From NCBI GenBank assembly GCA_035582835.1, contig JAYKAV010003143.1, positions 2,853,673 to 2,917,672 of the forward strand: a DNA stretch of 64,000 nt, read 5' to 3'. The position numbers and the translations under genes were made by a program. Positions 1 through 12,800 of the stretch are shown in pieces. Origin of the DNA: Phoebastria nigripes. Its lineage: Eukaryota > Chordata > Aves > Procellariiformes > Diomedeidae. Position 1 is the first letter of the stretch. Every line of letters begins with the position of its first letter. The notes beneath the pieces were generated by a model. The model made no database searches. It was not told the origin of the DNA and saw nothing but the letters and a program-made list of their open reading frames with translations.

Positions 1-629
1 AGAATGAAAGGTACTCTCCGAAGTACATTCTGTAGCAGAGTGGCATTGCATCCTGAGACTGAATTCCTGTGTAACTTAGAAGAGGTTTGAAAACAACCTA
101 CAAAACAAAACCCACTGATTTACTTCTTATTATCTAGATTATTCCTACATTCTTGCTCCATCATTTGTTGATCTACAATATTTACAATGTCAACTACCTA
201 ATATAGAACATTTTTAAGTTTTATTGACAGTGCTGTAAAAGAGAAAGAAGGGGCATAAAAAGGAGAAGCTTTATGAACTTTTTGAGTAAAAAGACTGACT
301 ACACAGCAAGCTAGCATTGAATACTTAGCTATGGGAGCAAAGCTTCTGCATGTTCCCCTCAGTAAAAAGTACTCCGGAGAACTAGGTTAATCTCATAAAT
401 GCTCCAATATGTTCTTTGAAGTTCTAAAACAATGCTCCATTAATCACCATTCAAAGTTTGTTATGGGACATCTCAGAGGTTTCTTGAGCCTTTCATCTTT
501 GCATAGGAATGCATAAGAAACGTGTACAAAAACAGGATAATGTTTTCATCGTTGTAAATTTTTTTTTTTTAAAGTAATAACTAGTTTTTCACTACAGAAC
601 TCCAAAATACATCAGCAAACCACCCCTAC
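1..629 (-). other. Intron after e41 (continues off the left edge)
   Basis: AT-rich. The next BLTP1 exon is not here. I see nothing else. Confidence 0.8.
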
Positions 630-805
630 CTGTGCATCTGCTAGCTGGACAGCAGGAAACCCTTGGTTACCCTCTTCTACACCTGCAATGTCATCCTGAC
701 TGGTGCTGCGCTGTGAGTGTGTGCCATCCAGGGTGTTCTGGTCACTAGACAAAACTGTGTTGAAGTCTGAAGCAGAGGGTATAGTAGGAAGATTGGGTGC
801 CACAC
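630..805 (-). CDS. BLTP1: BLTP1 exon e41, last exon in the window
   Basis: 176 nt: [20 protein letters not shown] to [10 protein letters not shown]. It enters in phase 1 and ends in phase 0 at GTAGGG. The next exon (family sequence VVFKPLL...) is not present between 1 and 629, so the gene continues past the left edge. Confidence 0.96.
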
Positions 806-3800
806 CTGAAAAATAAATACCCATGGAACACTAACACCACAGCAAATTTTAACACCACCAACTCTGTTAATTCAGCAAGATTAATTATATAGAAACACAT
901 GCCATACAGATAGAAAGTCAGAGCCCTAGTCAGGTCTATAATCTCACAAAAGTGGCATTCAGGATAAAGAAACAGCCTGATATTGCTGAAACAGGTAAGA
1001 GAGAGAGTCCAACTCATATTTAGAAAGCACAAAAATATTTCCTTCTTTTTGCCTTCCTTCCCAAGGCCTTTTGTCTGTATTGCATTCTATAGGGTACTTA
1101 ACTCCTGTTTAAACTGAAATAGTTTATAGGCTGAGTAGCCTACACCATCAACAAAAAGAAAGATTATCCACAGTTGCAGATACTTGCTTTTAGCTTTCAA
1201 TGTGCTACAAGCTTCTGGGTTTTATTAGTCCCAATGCAAGATCCACTAATTAGATCTCTATAAATCAGTCTCTAGCCAAATATGCTCTTCATAAAAATGA
1301 CAATGGACAGCCACTTCCCTGCAGTTGCTCTATTCACGAACAACCAGACTTGCAGCACAGGGGCAGAGCGATGCTGAATCGCCTGCATCTTCAGTGTGGA
1401 CTGGACTCAACCGCCATGAGACAGAGTTGCTCTACCAATGTAAATTAATCCTGATTCTTCAAAACTCAAGCTTACAGCACTTAGAGAGCCACGACTACAC
1501 GCCTCCACAGAAAAATGGTTTGGATAGATCCGAGTTAAAATCTTAATTAAAGTCTTAATTTCAGGAACGTGAGCTTGTGAACAAACTGTTATAGTTTCAG
1601 TAGGAAAAAATACACCCTTTTCGGGGNNNNNNNNNNGGGGAATTGAAAGCTATACTTCTACCCTATGATTCTTTCTGCAGAGAAACACATTCCAGTTTAC
1701 AGAGGAGGCACACCAGTTAAGTAATATGTACAGCACAAAGATGTTTTGTAGGATCAGATTATTTGTTCAATATTAAAAACAAATTAAAACAACTTATTAT
1801 TGCCTAAGATTAATACATTGCTGTTGAAAGACTGTCAATAGAAGAAACATTCAAATTTAGTGTTAGTGAAAATGAAAATTAAGATACACACATTTGAGGA
1901 TTATGAATGATGACAGGCTTACAAGAACAATAAATAAGCTGCAACAAGTTGTTACATATCTGTTTCTTTAATACACTTAAGACTTTCAGTAATGTATATT
2001 TTGTTTTCTCCATTCCCTTAGACCAGTTGACCACTTCCCATCCCTGAAGAAGAACGTTACTCTCAAAATAGATGTTTATGTTTAGACTCAAAATTAAACT
2101 GAGAGAGAGCAAGGATTCCAATGTACAAAACCTTCATTACAAAAACAGCATATGCAAATTAGATTAAAAGTAACTAACAAAATCCAAGGAACTCTGCAAC
2201 TAATTTTATGGCTTAGCTTTTTGCAGCTACACATGGTTTTGGAAGCTACATTTACAGTTCCAAATGTAAGAAAAAAAAAAATTTTTGGAGGCAGGGTGAG
2301 GGAAATGAAAACAAACAACAGTTTTGCTTAAATCACATTTGTTCATTTTCTGGTTTGCTGAGAAGTGCCACAAGTCGTATTTACGTCTGTTGAACTCAGG
2401 TCATTTGCTCAATTACTTTCAGAAAGAATGTGGTAAACACAGGAACAGCCAACCCAGATTAATCTCTTAAATTCAGCTGCAATTAGCAATACCTGTTGGA
2501 AGACTATTGTGTCCAGACTTGGTGGCCGGACTTTCTTGTACTACACTTCCTCTGTTGCCCACAGCATTGGACATCCAGTTATAGAAACTCACAGAAGATG
2601 GTTCAGACAGCAAAGGATGTTCAGATAACATGTCTGTGGCCACAGTATTTCCTATACAGATAAATCAGAAGCTTTAGCATTTGCTGTATCAAAGTCAGCA
2701 AAAACCAGGAACACAGCATAATTTTACTGACAATACGTATTTACTATTAAAATAAGCCTAATCCTCAAGGTTTATTCCAGTAAATTATGTGTCAAACAGA
2801 ACTACAGGTGCTACCACAGAAGTTATACTATGACACTAATGGATGTTGCACTACAAGTGTCTTTGCATTTGTTCATCTCTACCATTAATTAGAGGAAAGA
2901 AGTCATTAAGAAGCCAAAATACCTTTTTTTCTGAATAATATTTCATTCCCTGACAGCAAAGGAGAGAGGTTTTAGAGAAAATACAGTATCAAACTTTTCT
3001 GTTTTTCTTTATATAAATTATAACAATGCACTCTGAACAATAATATAGAACATAAAAATTTCAATGTATTTCAAACTTCTACAAGACACATTTNTTCAAA
3101 AGACCATTACTAAAAATCTGCAAATTATTATACACAAACTAAGCTACTGGAACATTAGTTTCAGTCCACTTTTTGAGCTACTTACAAGGTCAAGAAAAAA
3201 ATGACAAATACAGAATGATCATTTCATTTCCTTATTCATTCTAAAAGACTCACTTAAGTAATTATGTATTATACTCAAAAAGTAGTAAGGCTAAGTAAAA
3301 GGAAAATATTTTATTTATTTTGTTAGTTGTCATTTCTTTTCCCAACCTGATGTACTCACTGTTTGCTTCTAGGAAATGGTATGGTGCACCAATGTCTAGG
3401 AACTGCTATTAAAAACTATGATTCTTATTTGGGGGGGAGGGAGGGGGGAGGTGGGATCTTAAACAGAAGTGATAACTCATAATGAAAATATAGTACCTCT
3501 TCCAAATCATTAAAATAAAATCAATCCTCCCTTCCCCTCCCCTTTAGCTTACTTATGCTACATCATACCTGTTCTTGTTAAAGAACTACTTTTAACTGCA
3601 GTTGTACTTCTTTGAGGAGTCCCTTCCAAAAGATTATGCAGGCTAGGAAAACTCCCAGTAAGATAGCTGAGCAGACTCTCTTTTCTTGGACTTTCTTTGA
3701 CTGCCATTCCAGAACGGCCAACATGCACTGGTGAATCTGTAGCTGTATCTCCACTAGTGTAACTTAAGGAATGATATGGATGTATACCCTTGTGGAGAAA

Positions 3801-6800
3801 ACAAAGAAACTAATGAAGTACTGTGTAAACTGCAAAAAGAAAGCGACATTTGGTCTGAATATGAGATCGGAACACAATAACTACAAAATTCTCATTCTTG
3901 CAAACTTTTGGACAAATAGCACTTCATTTGGGGCAGGTTATACACCATACAGGTATTGTGCATAAAGGTGCTATTGAATTCTCAAATATTAAAATAATTT
4001 TATGTGTAAAAACAGTTCAAAAAGCCAAACAAGTTAACAAATGGAACTACAGATGTGTAGAATTCACCTAAAGCAAGTTCGCAGAAGGAACAGTACATAC
4101 CACTGAATATAAGCCTCATTTGTATTTGGTCTTTGTCTGAAGACCAAATCCCTTCCATCCCTAGTATAATGGTAAGTGCAGCCTCTGGGGAAGGTGAAGA
4201 ACGAAGCTGGAGACTTCTGGCACCAAGAAGGCGGCTCTTGGTCCACCTAAAGGCTTAAAACTATGAAACAGGTTCTCTGCCCTCAAAACTGAAGAAGAGC
4301 CAGATGTGCTTTCAAGCAAAGCATCTGGGCCACTTAACCCTAAACCATGCAAGACCACCAGGAGGGAGGAGTAAGTGATAGTAATGGGCGACTATATCTG
4401 CTACAGGGGACAAATGCGCCAGTATATGCTGGGGTCCAACCAGCTGGAAAACGGCTTTGCAGAGAAGGACCTGGGGGTCCCGGTGGACACCAAGTTGAAT
4501 GTGAGGCAGCAGTGTGCCCATGCTGGGCTGTCCAGCCTGGGCTGCATTAGACAGCAAGTTGCCAGCAAGTCGAGGGAGGTGATCCTACCCCCCTACTCAG
4601 CACTGGTGAGGCCACACCTGGGGTATTGTGTCCAGTTATGGGCTCCCCAGTACAAGAGAGAAATACTGGAGAGAGTCCAACAAAGGGCCAGCTAAGATGA
4701 TTAAGGGACCGGAGCATCTCTCCTATGAGGAAAGGCTGAGAGAGCTGGGACTGTTCAGCCTAGGAAAGAGAAGGCTCAGGAGGGATCTTATTAATGTATG
4801 TAAATACCTGAAGGGAGGATGCAAAGACGATGGAGCCAGGCCCTTCTCAGTGGTGCCCAGTGACAGGACAAGAGGCAATGGGCACAAACTGAAACACAGG
4901 AGTTTCCTCCTGAACATCAGGAAACACTTTTTTACTGTGAGTGTGACTGAGCACTGTCACAGGTTATGGAGTTTCCCATCCTTGGAGATATTCAAAAGCC
5001 ATCTGGACATAACCCTGTGCAACTGGCTCTAGGTGGCCCTGCTTGAGCAGGGGAGGGTTGGACAAGGTGACCTACAGAGGTCCCTTTCAACCTCAATCAT
5101 TCTGTGAAAAACCACAGCTGAAAAGGAATCAGTACAAGCCACCAAGCTGCCTAACATACATACAGAAGACAACAAATGACTTAAAAAAAAAAAAAACAAA
5201 CCACACCCAAAAAACCCACAAAAAAACACAAAACACCCCATACAAACAAAAAACCCAAAACCGACACACAAAACCAAAACAAACAAAAACAAACCCCCGA
5301 AAACCCACAAACATTCACAGACTCTTTCTGTTCAGAAAGTAGAGATAAAAATAAAATCTTGCAGTTTTCTGAACAACTCGTGGAATTAAAAAACCACACT
5401 AATTTTAATATAAGTTATTGGAGCGCTTTGTCAATCTTGTATTTTGTATAATGATAATTAAATCCTCATTTCTGCTTCCATAAATAGATTAAAAGCCAGA
5501 AAAGTTAATGTACATCCTTAAATGATGCATATATACATTGTTTTTAAGCATGGCTCTGAAGTTAATTGGCAAGAAAAACAATAAACAGATGTAGAATATA
5601 GGCCAACTGATCGAGCATCACTTTTATAAGGTAAGGAGCATACCTTCCATGTGTTACAGTGATAGGTAGTTATAGTTACTTTTTAGACAAGCATTTATTC
5701 ATCTGCAGTCTACAGAATTGCTTCTAAACAGGCCAGCTACAAACCGCTTTCCCCTCATGCATGGCGCTAAAAACTTACCTTTATTTTCAGAACAGAATCG
5801 CTGTGAGTGTGAGTCTTGGATAACTTCCTCATGATCTCAGCACCAGTTACAGGCCCAGAAGAGCCACCAGCAGGTGGAGGGCGATTAGCTGTTCCTTCTA
5901 GGAGCATTGTATGCTCACTGACAGTAGCTGGAACCAAGCAAATAATTTTTCTCATTTTTTTATATACATATATGGGGAAACAAGATTATCTATTATTAGG
6001 TACATTTATTTGCAAGCAGTCATGAACTTCCAAATTCTGACACATGCCTACACACAGCTGTCTAGGGAATTCAAGGGAATTTTAAGACGAGTAAGAAAAC
6101 CCCAGACATGGCCCTACTGGATTTTGCTTAATAATCCACGTACAAATCTTTTTGTCCTTCTAATGTCATACAACTGTTGCTCTGTGCTACAGATCAAAAG
6201 GAAGTTGCCAAATTTCACTTTCTTTTTCTGACTCTGGCATGGCTGATCATTTTTTGAATTAAGATGCTGACATTTGCACGAATTCCATCTATAAGTAAAT
6301 CTATACAAGGCAGCAAAATTGCCACTTCCAAAATTCTTGGTGAAAAATAGAAGAATATACACAGGGCAAAAAAAATTAAAATACTTCACTGGTTCTAATA
6401 GCCTGCTTCTGCTCAACCAAAGCAGCTATTTTAGAGGAATGGGCAAAAATTTCCATCATACTGTATGATTAAATACAAGTTTCACACACAAACATCTTTG
6501 GTTTTGCTGTCTTTAAGTTGATGACTGCTGCCTGGCTTTTAACCAAAAGCAGATTCTCCTCCTGATTTTTTAAAATTATTTTTTCCTCAGTGTTACATAA
6601 TTCTTACTTGAGAAAAGAAAAACATAAACATTGTATTTCTGAGAACAGTAACACTGTATATAGATGCTACAAACACAAAAAACCTAAGTCAACTCAAGAC
6701 AGCAAAAAAGAGTGCTTCAACAACATGTATTTATTTATGCCCTTCCTTTCTGTGGTTCTTTCTTAAGTCAGCTCTATATCAAATACAAAGCTAAATCCGT

Positions 6801-9800
6801 AGCTTATGTTAAATTGGCAATGTGTAAGCTGGCAACAGAAATCTACCACATATGAAGTAGTAAAAATGAGGAAAAAAAAATTTTTTATGAAAATATGTCT
6901 TCAACAAAGAACCAATAAGAAGGTAGGTTTGAAGCTCTACCTGGGAGAATTCATAGAATTGCATGTTACCATTCTTAACTAAGGTCAGAAGCTGCACAAC
7001 AAAATCCTAATTGCAAGCTAGTAAATAATTAAGCTGATGTATTTTGTGCAGTAAATAAGACAAAGCATATGAAGAAAGAGAAGTCTCCTGCTTTGTTTTT
7101 CCCCAAACAAGTAAGAATTATTATAATACTATAATTATCATTGTCAGCAGCTGCTTCAAAATGAAGATGATTCTAAAAAAGCAGCTTGATGATTTAAAAA
7201 AGAAGAATATGATGTATTCAAGCATTAAAACTAAAGAAGATACAAATGCTCTGAGAGGAGCTACTTGTCTGTATGAATTTTTATGGAGGCAGAAGAACAC
7301 AAAAATACCTGCATCAAATTCAAACTCTGCTCCATCAGCACTTGTGTCACTCTGAAGACCCCCTCCATTGTCTAATCCAAGTCCATCCTCATGCTCGTGG
7401 CAGGCACTTGTCTGCAGTTTCACTGGCTGAGCTGGTCTGTGTAAGCTGACTCCTTTAAAAGCTGGGGTCACGACAATGAACTTCATCCATTGCCTTGCTA
7501 AGGCAACTAGACCTTTCTTTAAGGTTACTAAGGCAGGAAGGCCATCACTCTTAAAAAAAGAAAAACAAAAATTAAAAATGCATATCACAGCATTTTAAAG
7601 TAAATTGGGGGAAAAAAAAAGGTCAGAATTCCCTTAAATCTTTGTGTTCAAGAGGCTTAGGACAGAAACATGCTGGCACCACACAATGTCCATTGAGATA
7701 CAAGAAGCCATAGTGCTAACAGATAAAAATTATAGCTTCATTGAACATAGTAAATACGTCACAGTAAATACATTCATTTACATGACCTGAGGATCTAGCC
7801 CAAGGGGCCAAAAATAAACAACAGGAAATAGGTTTATTAAATATGAAACTAGAACTACTTAAGTAATAAGGCTCTGAACCATGGGACTAAAAATCACAAC
7901 CGCACTAGATTGACTGTAGAAACAGAACTGAAATTAAAAAGATGAGGTTTTTTCCAGTAAGCAGTATTTTAAAAACATAAATTTGAGGCAAAAAATAGAN
8001 AATGTTTTGATTACATCACTGAATTGTGCTAAAGAAACAAAAAGCTTCTTATTTTGACCACAAATCAAACAGTGCTATTTCTGCCACAAATTGTGCTATT
8101 TCTGATCACCGGGCTCTCAGCTGCATATGTTGAAAAACGTAGTGTTTAAATCTGACAGCCATGGAATTGGATTACGAAAATGACACAAAATCAGGAACAA
8201 ACATTCCTCCTTATGCCTAATATGTTTGTTCAAACAATTCTTTACCACTACAATCCAGACATTTACATTCTAAAGCCACCAAGAAAAAGATTAGATTCTT
8301 AAGCCTTAAAGTTTCTACAATTTTAGCTCTTTTCTTAAACTGTCTGCATTATCCAAGTATTTCTAAAAGACATGAAAACTAGTTCTGAAGGAAAGAATTT
8401 GGGGTAAGCTAATCAGTGCATGCACTTGCCTTAATAATTGAGATTTATTCAATTTTAAAATTACAGATGCAAATTTTTACTTCTTTGCTGTTATCTTTAA
8501 GAAAAATGAAATCTGATAAAAAGGCCATTAACAATTTTAAAGACATGCCTTTTTGGTTTATGATTTCTCATGTATTTACTAACAAAATAGCTCGATAAAA
8601 ATTACGCATATACACAGGCCACAACAAAAACAGCAGATCTGAAAGAAAATGAATTGAGAGAAGCCATACCTACGTATCAACTTAAGGACATATACGAGCT
8701 TGGGTTATATTTTCTTGTTTATTAACTTTCCTTAAACTGTTACCTAATTTAAGACATTAGAATTGGTACATTTGAAACTAACACACTGAGTTATTTCCAT
8801 TTTTACAGGGTAACTCACCATGGTGGCATCCTCAATAATGGAGTAATTTGCTTGATGAAGGTAATGATGCAATATATTACACAGCAAACAAGAAGGATTT
8901 TCTTGCAAGAAACGAGCCACTTTGGTAAGCCTGTTGTACTTGCTTCTCAGAGGAAAGTGCACACTTTTATTCTAGATTAAAATGTAACAATTTTTCACAT
9001 ATGAACATACTTGCAAACAGAACACGCGCATGAAGATTTCACCTATGATATCACAAACTTCTAACCCCGTTTGGAACTTCTGCAACAAAGATTTGCCACA
9101 CGGATGCCTACCTTATTTTAAATAGTGGTANGTGAAAAATCATACTTGATGCTTATGTATTTATATGACATAATAAAACAGAAGGCTGGATTCAAATTGC
9201 AGACTTTGTAAAGTTACTTCTGAGCTAATAGACACATACGCACAGCTAGCTGAGACTTTCAAAGAAACTGTTTATTCCTAGTTAAAGAAAAAACAGGAAC
9301 TTTTCTAATTTGGTTTAATGCTAGACAAAGGATAAGAAAAGAAATAGGAAGGGAAGTAGCAATAAGAGACTACTGCAAAGGATGATTTTTGAGTACAGCA
9401 GAAAACTAGCCTGACACTAAGCTTGTCAATCTTAGGATACAAGACAGGATCTCAACAACGGGTATCACCTCAAAATCTTCCCACTAGATGGTGCTAAGAA
9501 AACGAACAGCAGAAAACTCCTTAGCAAATCGCAGTTAACACCCTGTTTGTCATAAAAGCTCTACCAATCCTAGTTTTCAACAGAAAATTTGTCTGTTTCA
9601 CATTTCTTGCTAGAATGTTTCACCCTTGCTATGAGGGGCCAATAAACACAATGATTCAATACACTGCAGGAGCACAGAAATTCACATTTTCTCCCGAAAG
9701 ATACCCTGAATATTTCATAATCCAACACACTTTCATATTTCATAAAATATACCAGACACTACAGACATATTTCTTACTCCTCCCTTTCAAAAGGCAGAAT

Positions 9801-12800
9801 CTCCAGTTATTTTACCTCGAGATGCACTCCTGTAAGAAGCGCAAGACTTCCTCACTAGTAACAACTGAATTTTTTTTCCACTGAAATTTAGATTCTGTAC
9901 AAAAAGCACAGGTAGTAAGTTCTTGTGACGAGTTCTGGAAGTAAAGGCTCATAAGAGGTGCTATAAGTTTGTCACTAAAAATATCCAGAATCCCAAACAA
10001 ATATATATTACATATTACACTGCTCTGTTGCGATACGCCTGTTGATTTTATAAAGGTCATTTACCTCTAAAGCTTCTGTCATAATGCAACCCATAACAGC
10101 ACAGATTCGCAGGGTTCCTTCAGTTTCTAGTTTATTTAATGATGATTTCACTTGATCAATGGGAACAAGCCAAGCACCAACTGCAGGCGTTGCAGTACTC
10201 AGGAGGTTCAGCTGCCTATTGAGAAAAATAAAAAGAATTAGGTATTCACCTTCTGCAGCAGCAATTAGCAAGACTTTCTAATGCTATTATGAGTGACATT
10301 CAAATAGGTGGAATATGACAGAACAATGTTACAAACAGACTTACTGCCCAGAAAATGAAAATTGGCAAAAAGTATCTAAGGCAGGTTTTGTTTCACACGC
10401 TCACAATTCCATCCACTCCTGCTACCGCCATTCCCTCCTTTTCCCGTTTGTATTCCCTACTGAAAACATACAGTTTGAAATTCTCATCACTGACTGAACC
10501 CCACATTAACTGTTACACAATACGTCATGAAGGACTTTTGCTGAAGGGCTGAGGCAAGAATGAGGAAAACCACAAAGAGTATTTTCTAATTTATAGCTAT
10601 ATACTGAGCTTAAACTACTGACAGATAAGCACATTTGGCTTGTTCTACAAACGCAATATGAAAAACTATGTTAGAAAGATTTATCTTGAACTTTATAGTG
10701 CAATGGCAGTAAAACCATGGGTTAAGCATCAGGTTGAATACTAAAAGCACTGAGTGGTTCTCTTCTCTAGCATCTCTCCTACTCAAAACAAATACCCTCC
10801 CCTGCCTTTCTCCTTCATACATTTCAGTCTCACTGGAAGTTTTTTGTTGGTTGTTGGGGTTTTTTTTTAATCTTTCTCTTCTTCTTTTAATCATATCTAA
10901 CTAAAAATTTTCTAGCAACACTTCCATATAAATGACAATAAAAAATTGAAGCAAGAGTTACTGTGATATATGTAAAATCCAAAATTTTCGTTTCCAGAGA
11001 AGCTTTAAAAATTATTGAAATTACATTTAGAATCTACCAAATACAACTGCAATTTAACAAAGCAGAATTGTCATTTTCTTTCTTTTAAATCAGGTAAAAT
11101 TATACCTTGAAAATATATGGGCTGGAGAGCGCACATTGGTAGGGGCTGCAAAACTAAACCAAATTTCTTTGATTGTTAGCTTCATGCTGCAAGAGTCAGG
11201 GGGAGGAGGCATCAAGGGTATATCTTTTTTCAGATCATCAGATTCAACCCCTTCGTCCTTAAAAAAGGAAACACAAAGTCAAAAGTGAAATTGTTCTCCA
11301 AAATGATTACACTGAAAGGCACTAATATACCATACTGTGCACTGTTCATAAGAAATAGTTTTATATGCATTTAGGCAAAGAAAAATAAACTAATGCTGTC
11401 CGCCAACTCTCCCAAGACAATACCAAGAGACCTTGCAGAAAGCTGGAAGTTTAGTGTGCAAGCAGACAGCAGGAATTCAGTTGGCACAAGAAGACATCTG
11501 TTAAATTGTCAATTTCTTATTATGAATGTTAATCACTTTCAAAAAAAAAACAACCCAAGACCAATCATTTCTACATAGTATGTACATACCTGCTCATCTG
11601 AAACTGAATTTCCATTAATATCTGAAGAGGGACTTATTCTATCACAAGGAAGGTTATCGTCAGACACATCAGTATTATAACCACTACCAGTTGGAGAATC
11701 TGAAGAGTTATTTGATGCAAGCAATCCACCTCTCTCTGTATCTCTTGATTTACCCATGACTCCAAACGTATTATACAATACTGCTCCAGATTGTCTTCCT
11801 CCTATAAAAGCACATGCACCAAGGCTGTAAATGTTTGCCATGCATAAACTTGTATAAGTAATGTCCCATTGAAAAGATACGCACTTAAGAGGAGAAATAC
11901 ATATGATTTTGGTTGAACAAGGTGCATTACCATTTTGCACAACACTACAATTTTTATACAACAATTTAACAGCTAGTTTTAGAGCTTCTGATAGTTTGTT
12001 CCAAGTAGACAAAGAGTACTCACATGAAGACTGTTTTTAAACACTACTCCCTGAAAAGAATAACTTGGATGACAGAAGATACATATGCTGGTTTTTTTCT
12101 CTTTCAAGCTAGCTTTCCCCCTCAAAAGCAAAACTCTGGCCCCACATGCAGACACTTACTGTGGGTACGATTACAAGGTCATTTAAGAGATCAGTGAAAG
12201 CATCAATTTCTACCTTCACTTTAAGTCCAGAAACTGCTGCAACTGGTTTATATAGAATTATTTCATGTACTGTTATAAGTGGTATTGATTACTAAAAGTT
12301 CCTTTACTGTATAATCTATGTGATATAAGTTATTTACGATAGATGTGTACTATTTAGTATCACCTATATTCAGCAATTTCGAATCACATAATTGCTAAAC
12401 TAGAAGACCTAACAACAGAATCGTTAACAGTTTCATAAAGCAAAATAATATAAAGCCTACATAAGCTTTACCTTTTATAGTTAAATTTTCAATTCCACAC
12501 TCGAACATTATCCAACCCCACTTCTCTTGACTAGGACCAATTCGAGTTACATCTGGAACAGCTTGCTGATCCGTTTCATCCACAAAAGCAAACTCATCCA
12601 ACTCTTCCAAAGTAAAAAGAACTTTTGATTTCCCAAAAGGAATAGCTGTTATTGCACAAGTTCCAATATCTGTGAAAACAAACATATTTACCACTTTGTT
12701 ATAAAACGAAAAAAACTTTACATCTTCAAATAGTTCTCTGAAGTTTACAGTATTTTGAGAGTGTTGCCGCTATAGCATTCCTCGAACAGGGTGAGGGGAG

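Larger units (their letters stand above)
3789..5778 (-). other. Intron e38-e39
   Basis: It contains the CR1 fragment (4375-5107) and the A/C tract (5183-5313). The rest is unassigned. Confidence 0.85.
5928..11105 (-). other. Introns between e38 and e34
   Basis: Introns 5928-7308, 7550-8818, 8972-10064 and 10216-11105. All are AT-rich, with no repeat, RNA gene or convincing extra exon that I can support. Two single N bases occur (8000, 9131). Confidence 0.75.

Noticed and set aside
1325..1546. Plus-strand 73-codon frame in the e40-e41 intron
   Set aside because: No similarity recognised, no splice context on either strand and no promoter.
4104..4163. 60-nt AG...GT interval in the e38-e39 intron
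   Set aside because: TGA in the required phase 0. It lies just upstream of the CR1 fragment and is probably degraded repeat or random sequence.
4628..5032. 134-codon plus-strand frame as a host gene
   Set aside because: It is the C-terminal end of a dead CR1 reverse transcriptase.
8064..8116. Near-repeat of GTGCTATTTCTG
   Set aside because: Two copies of 12 bp with unrelated flanks; too short to call a repeat.
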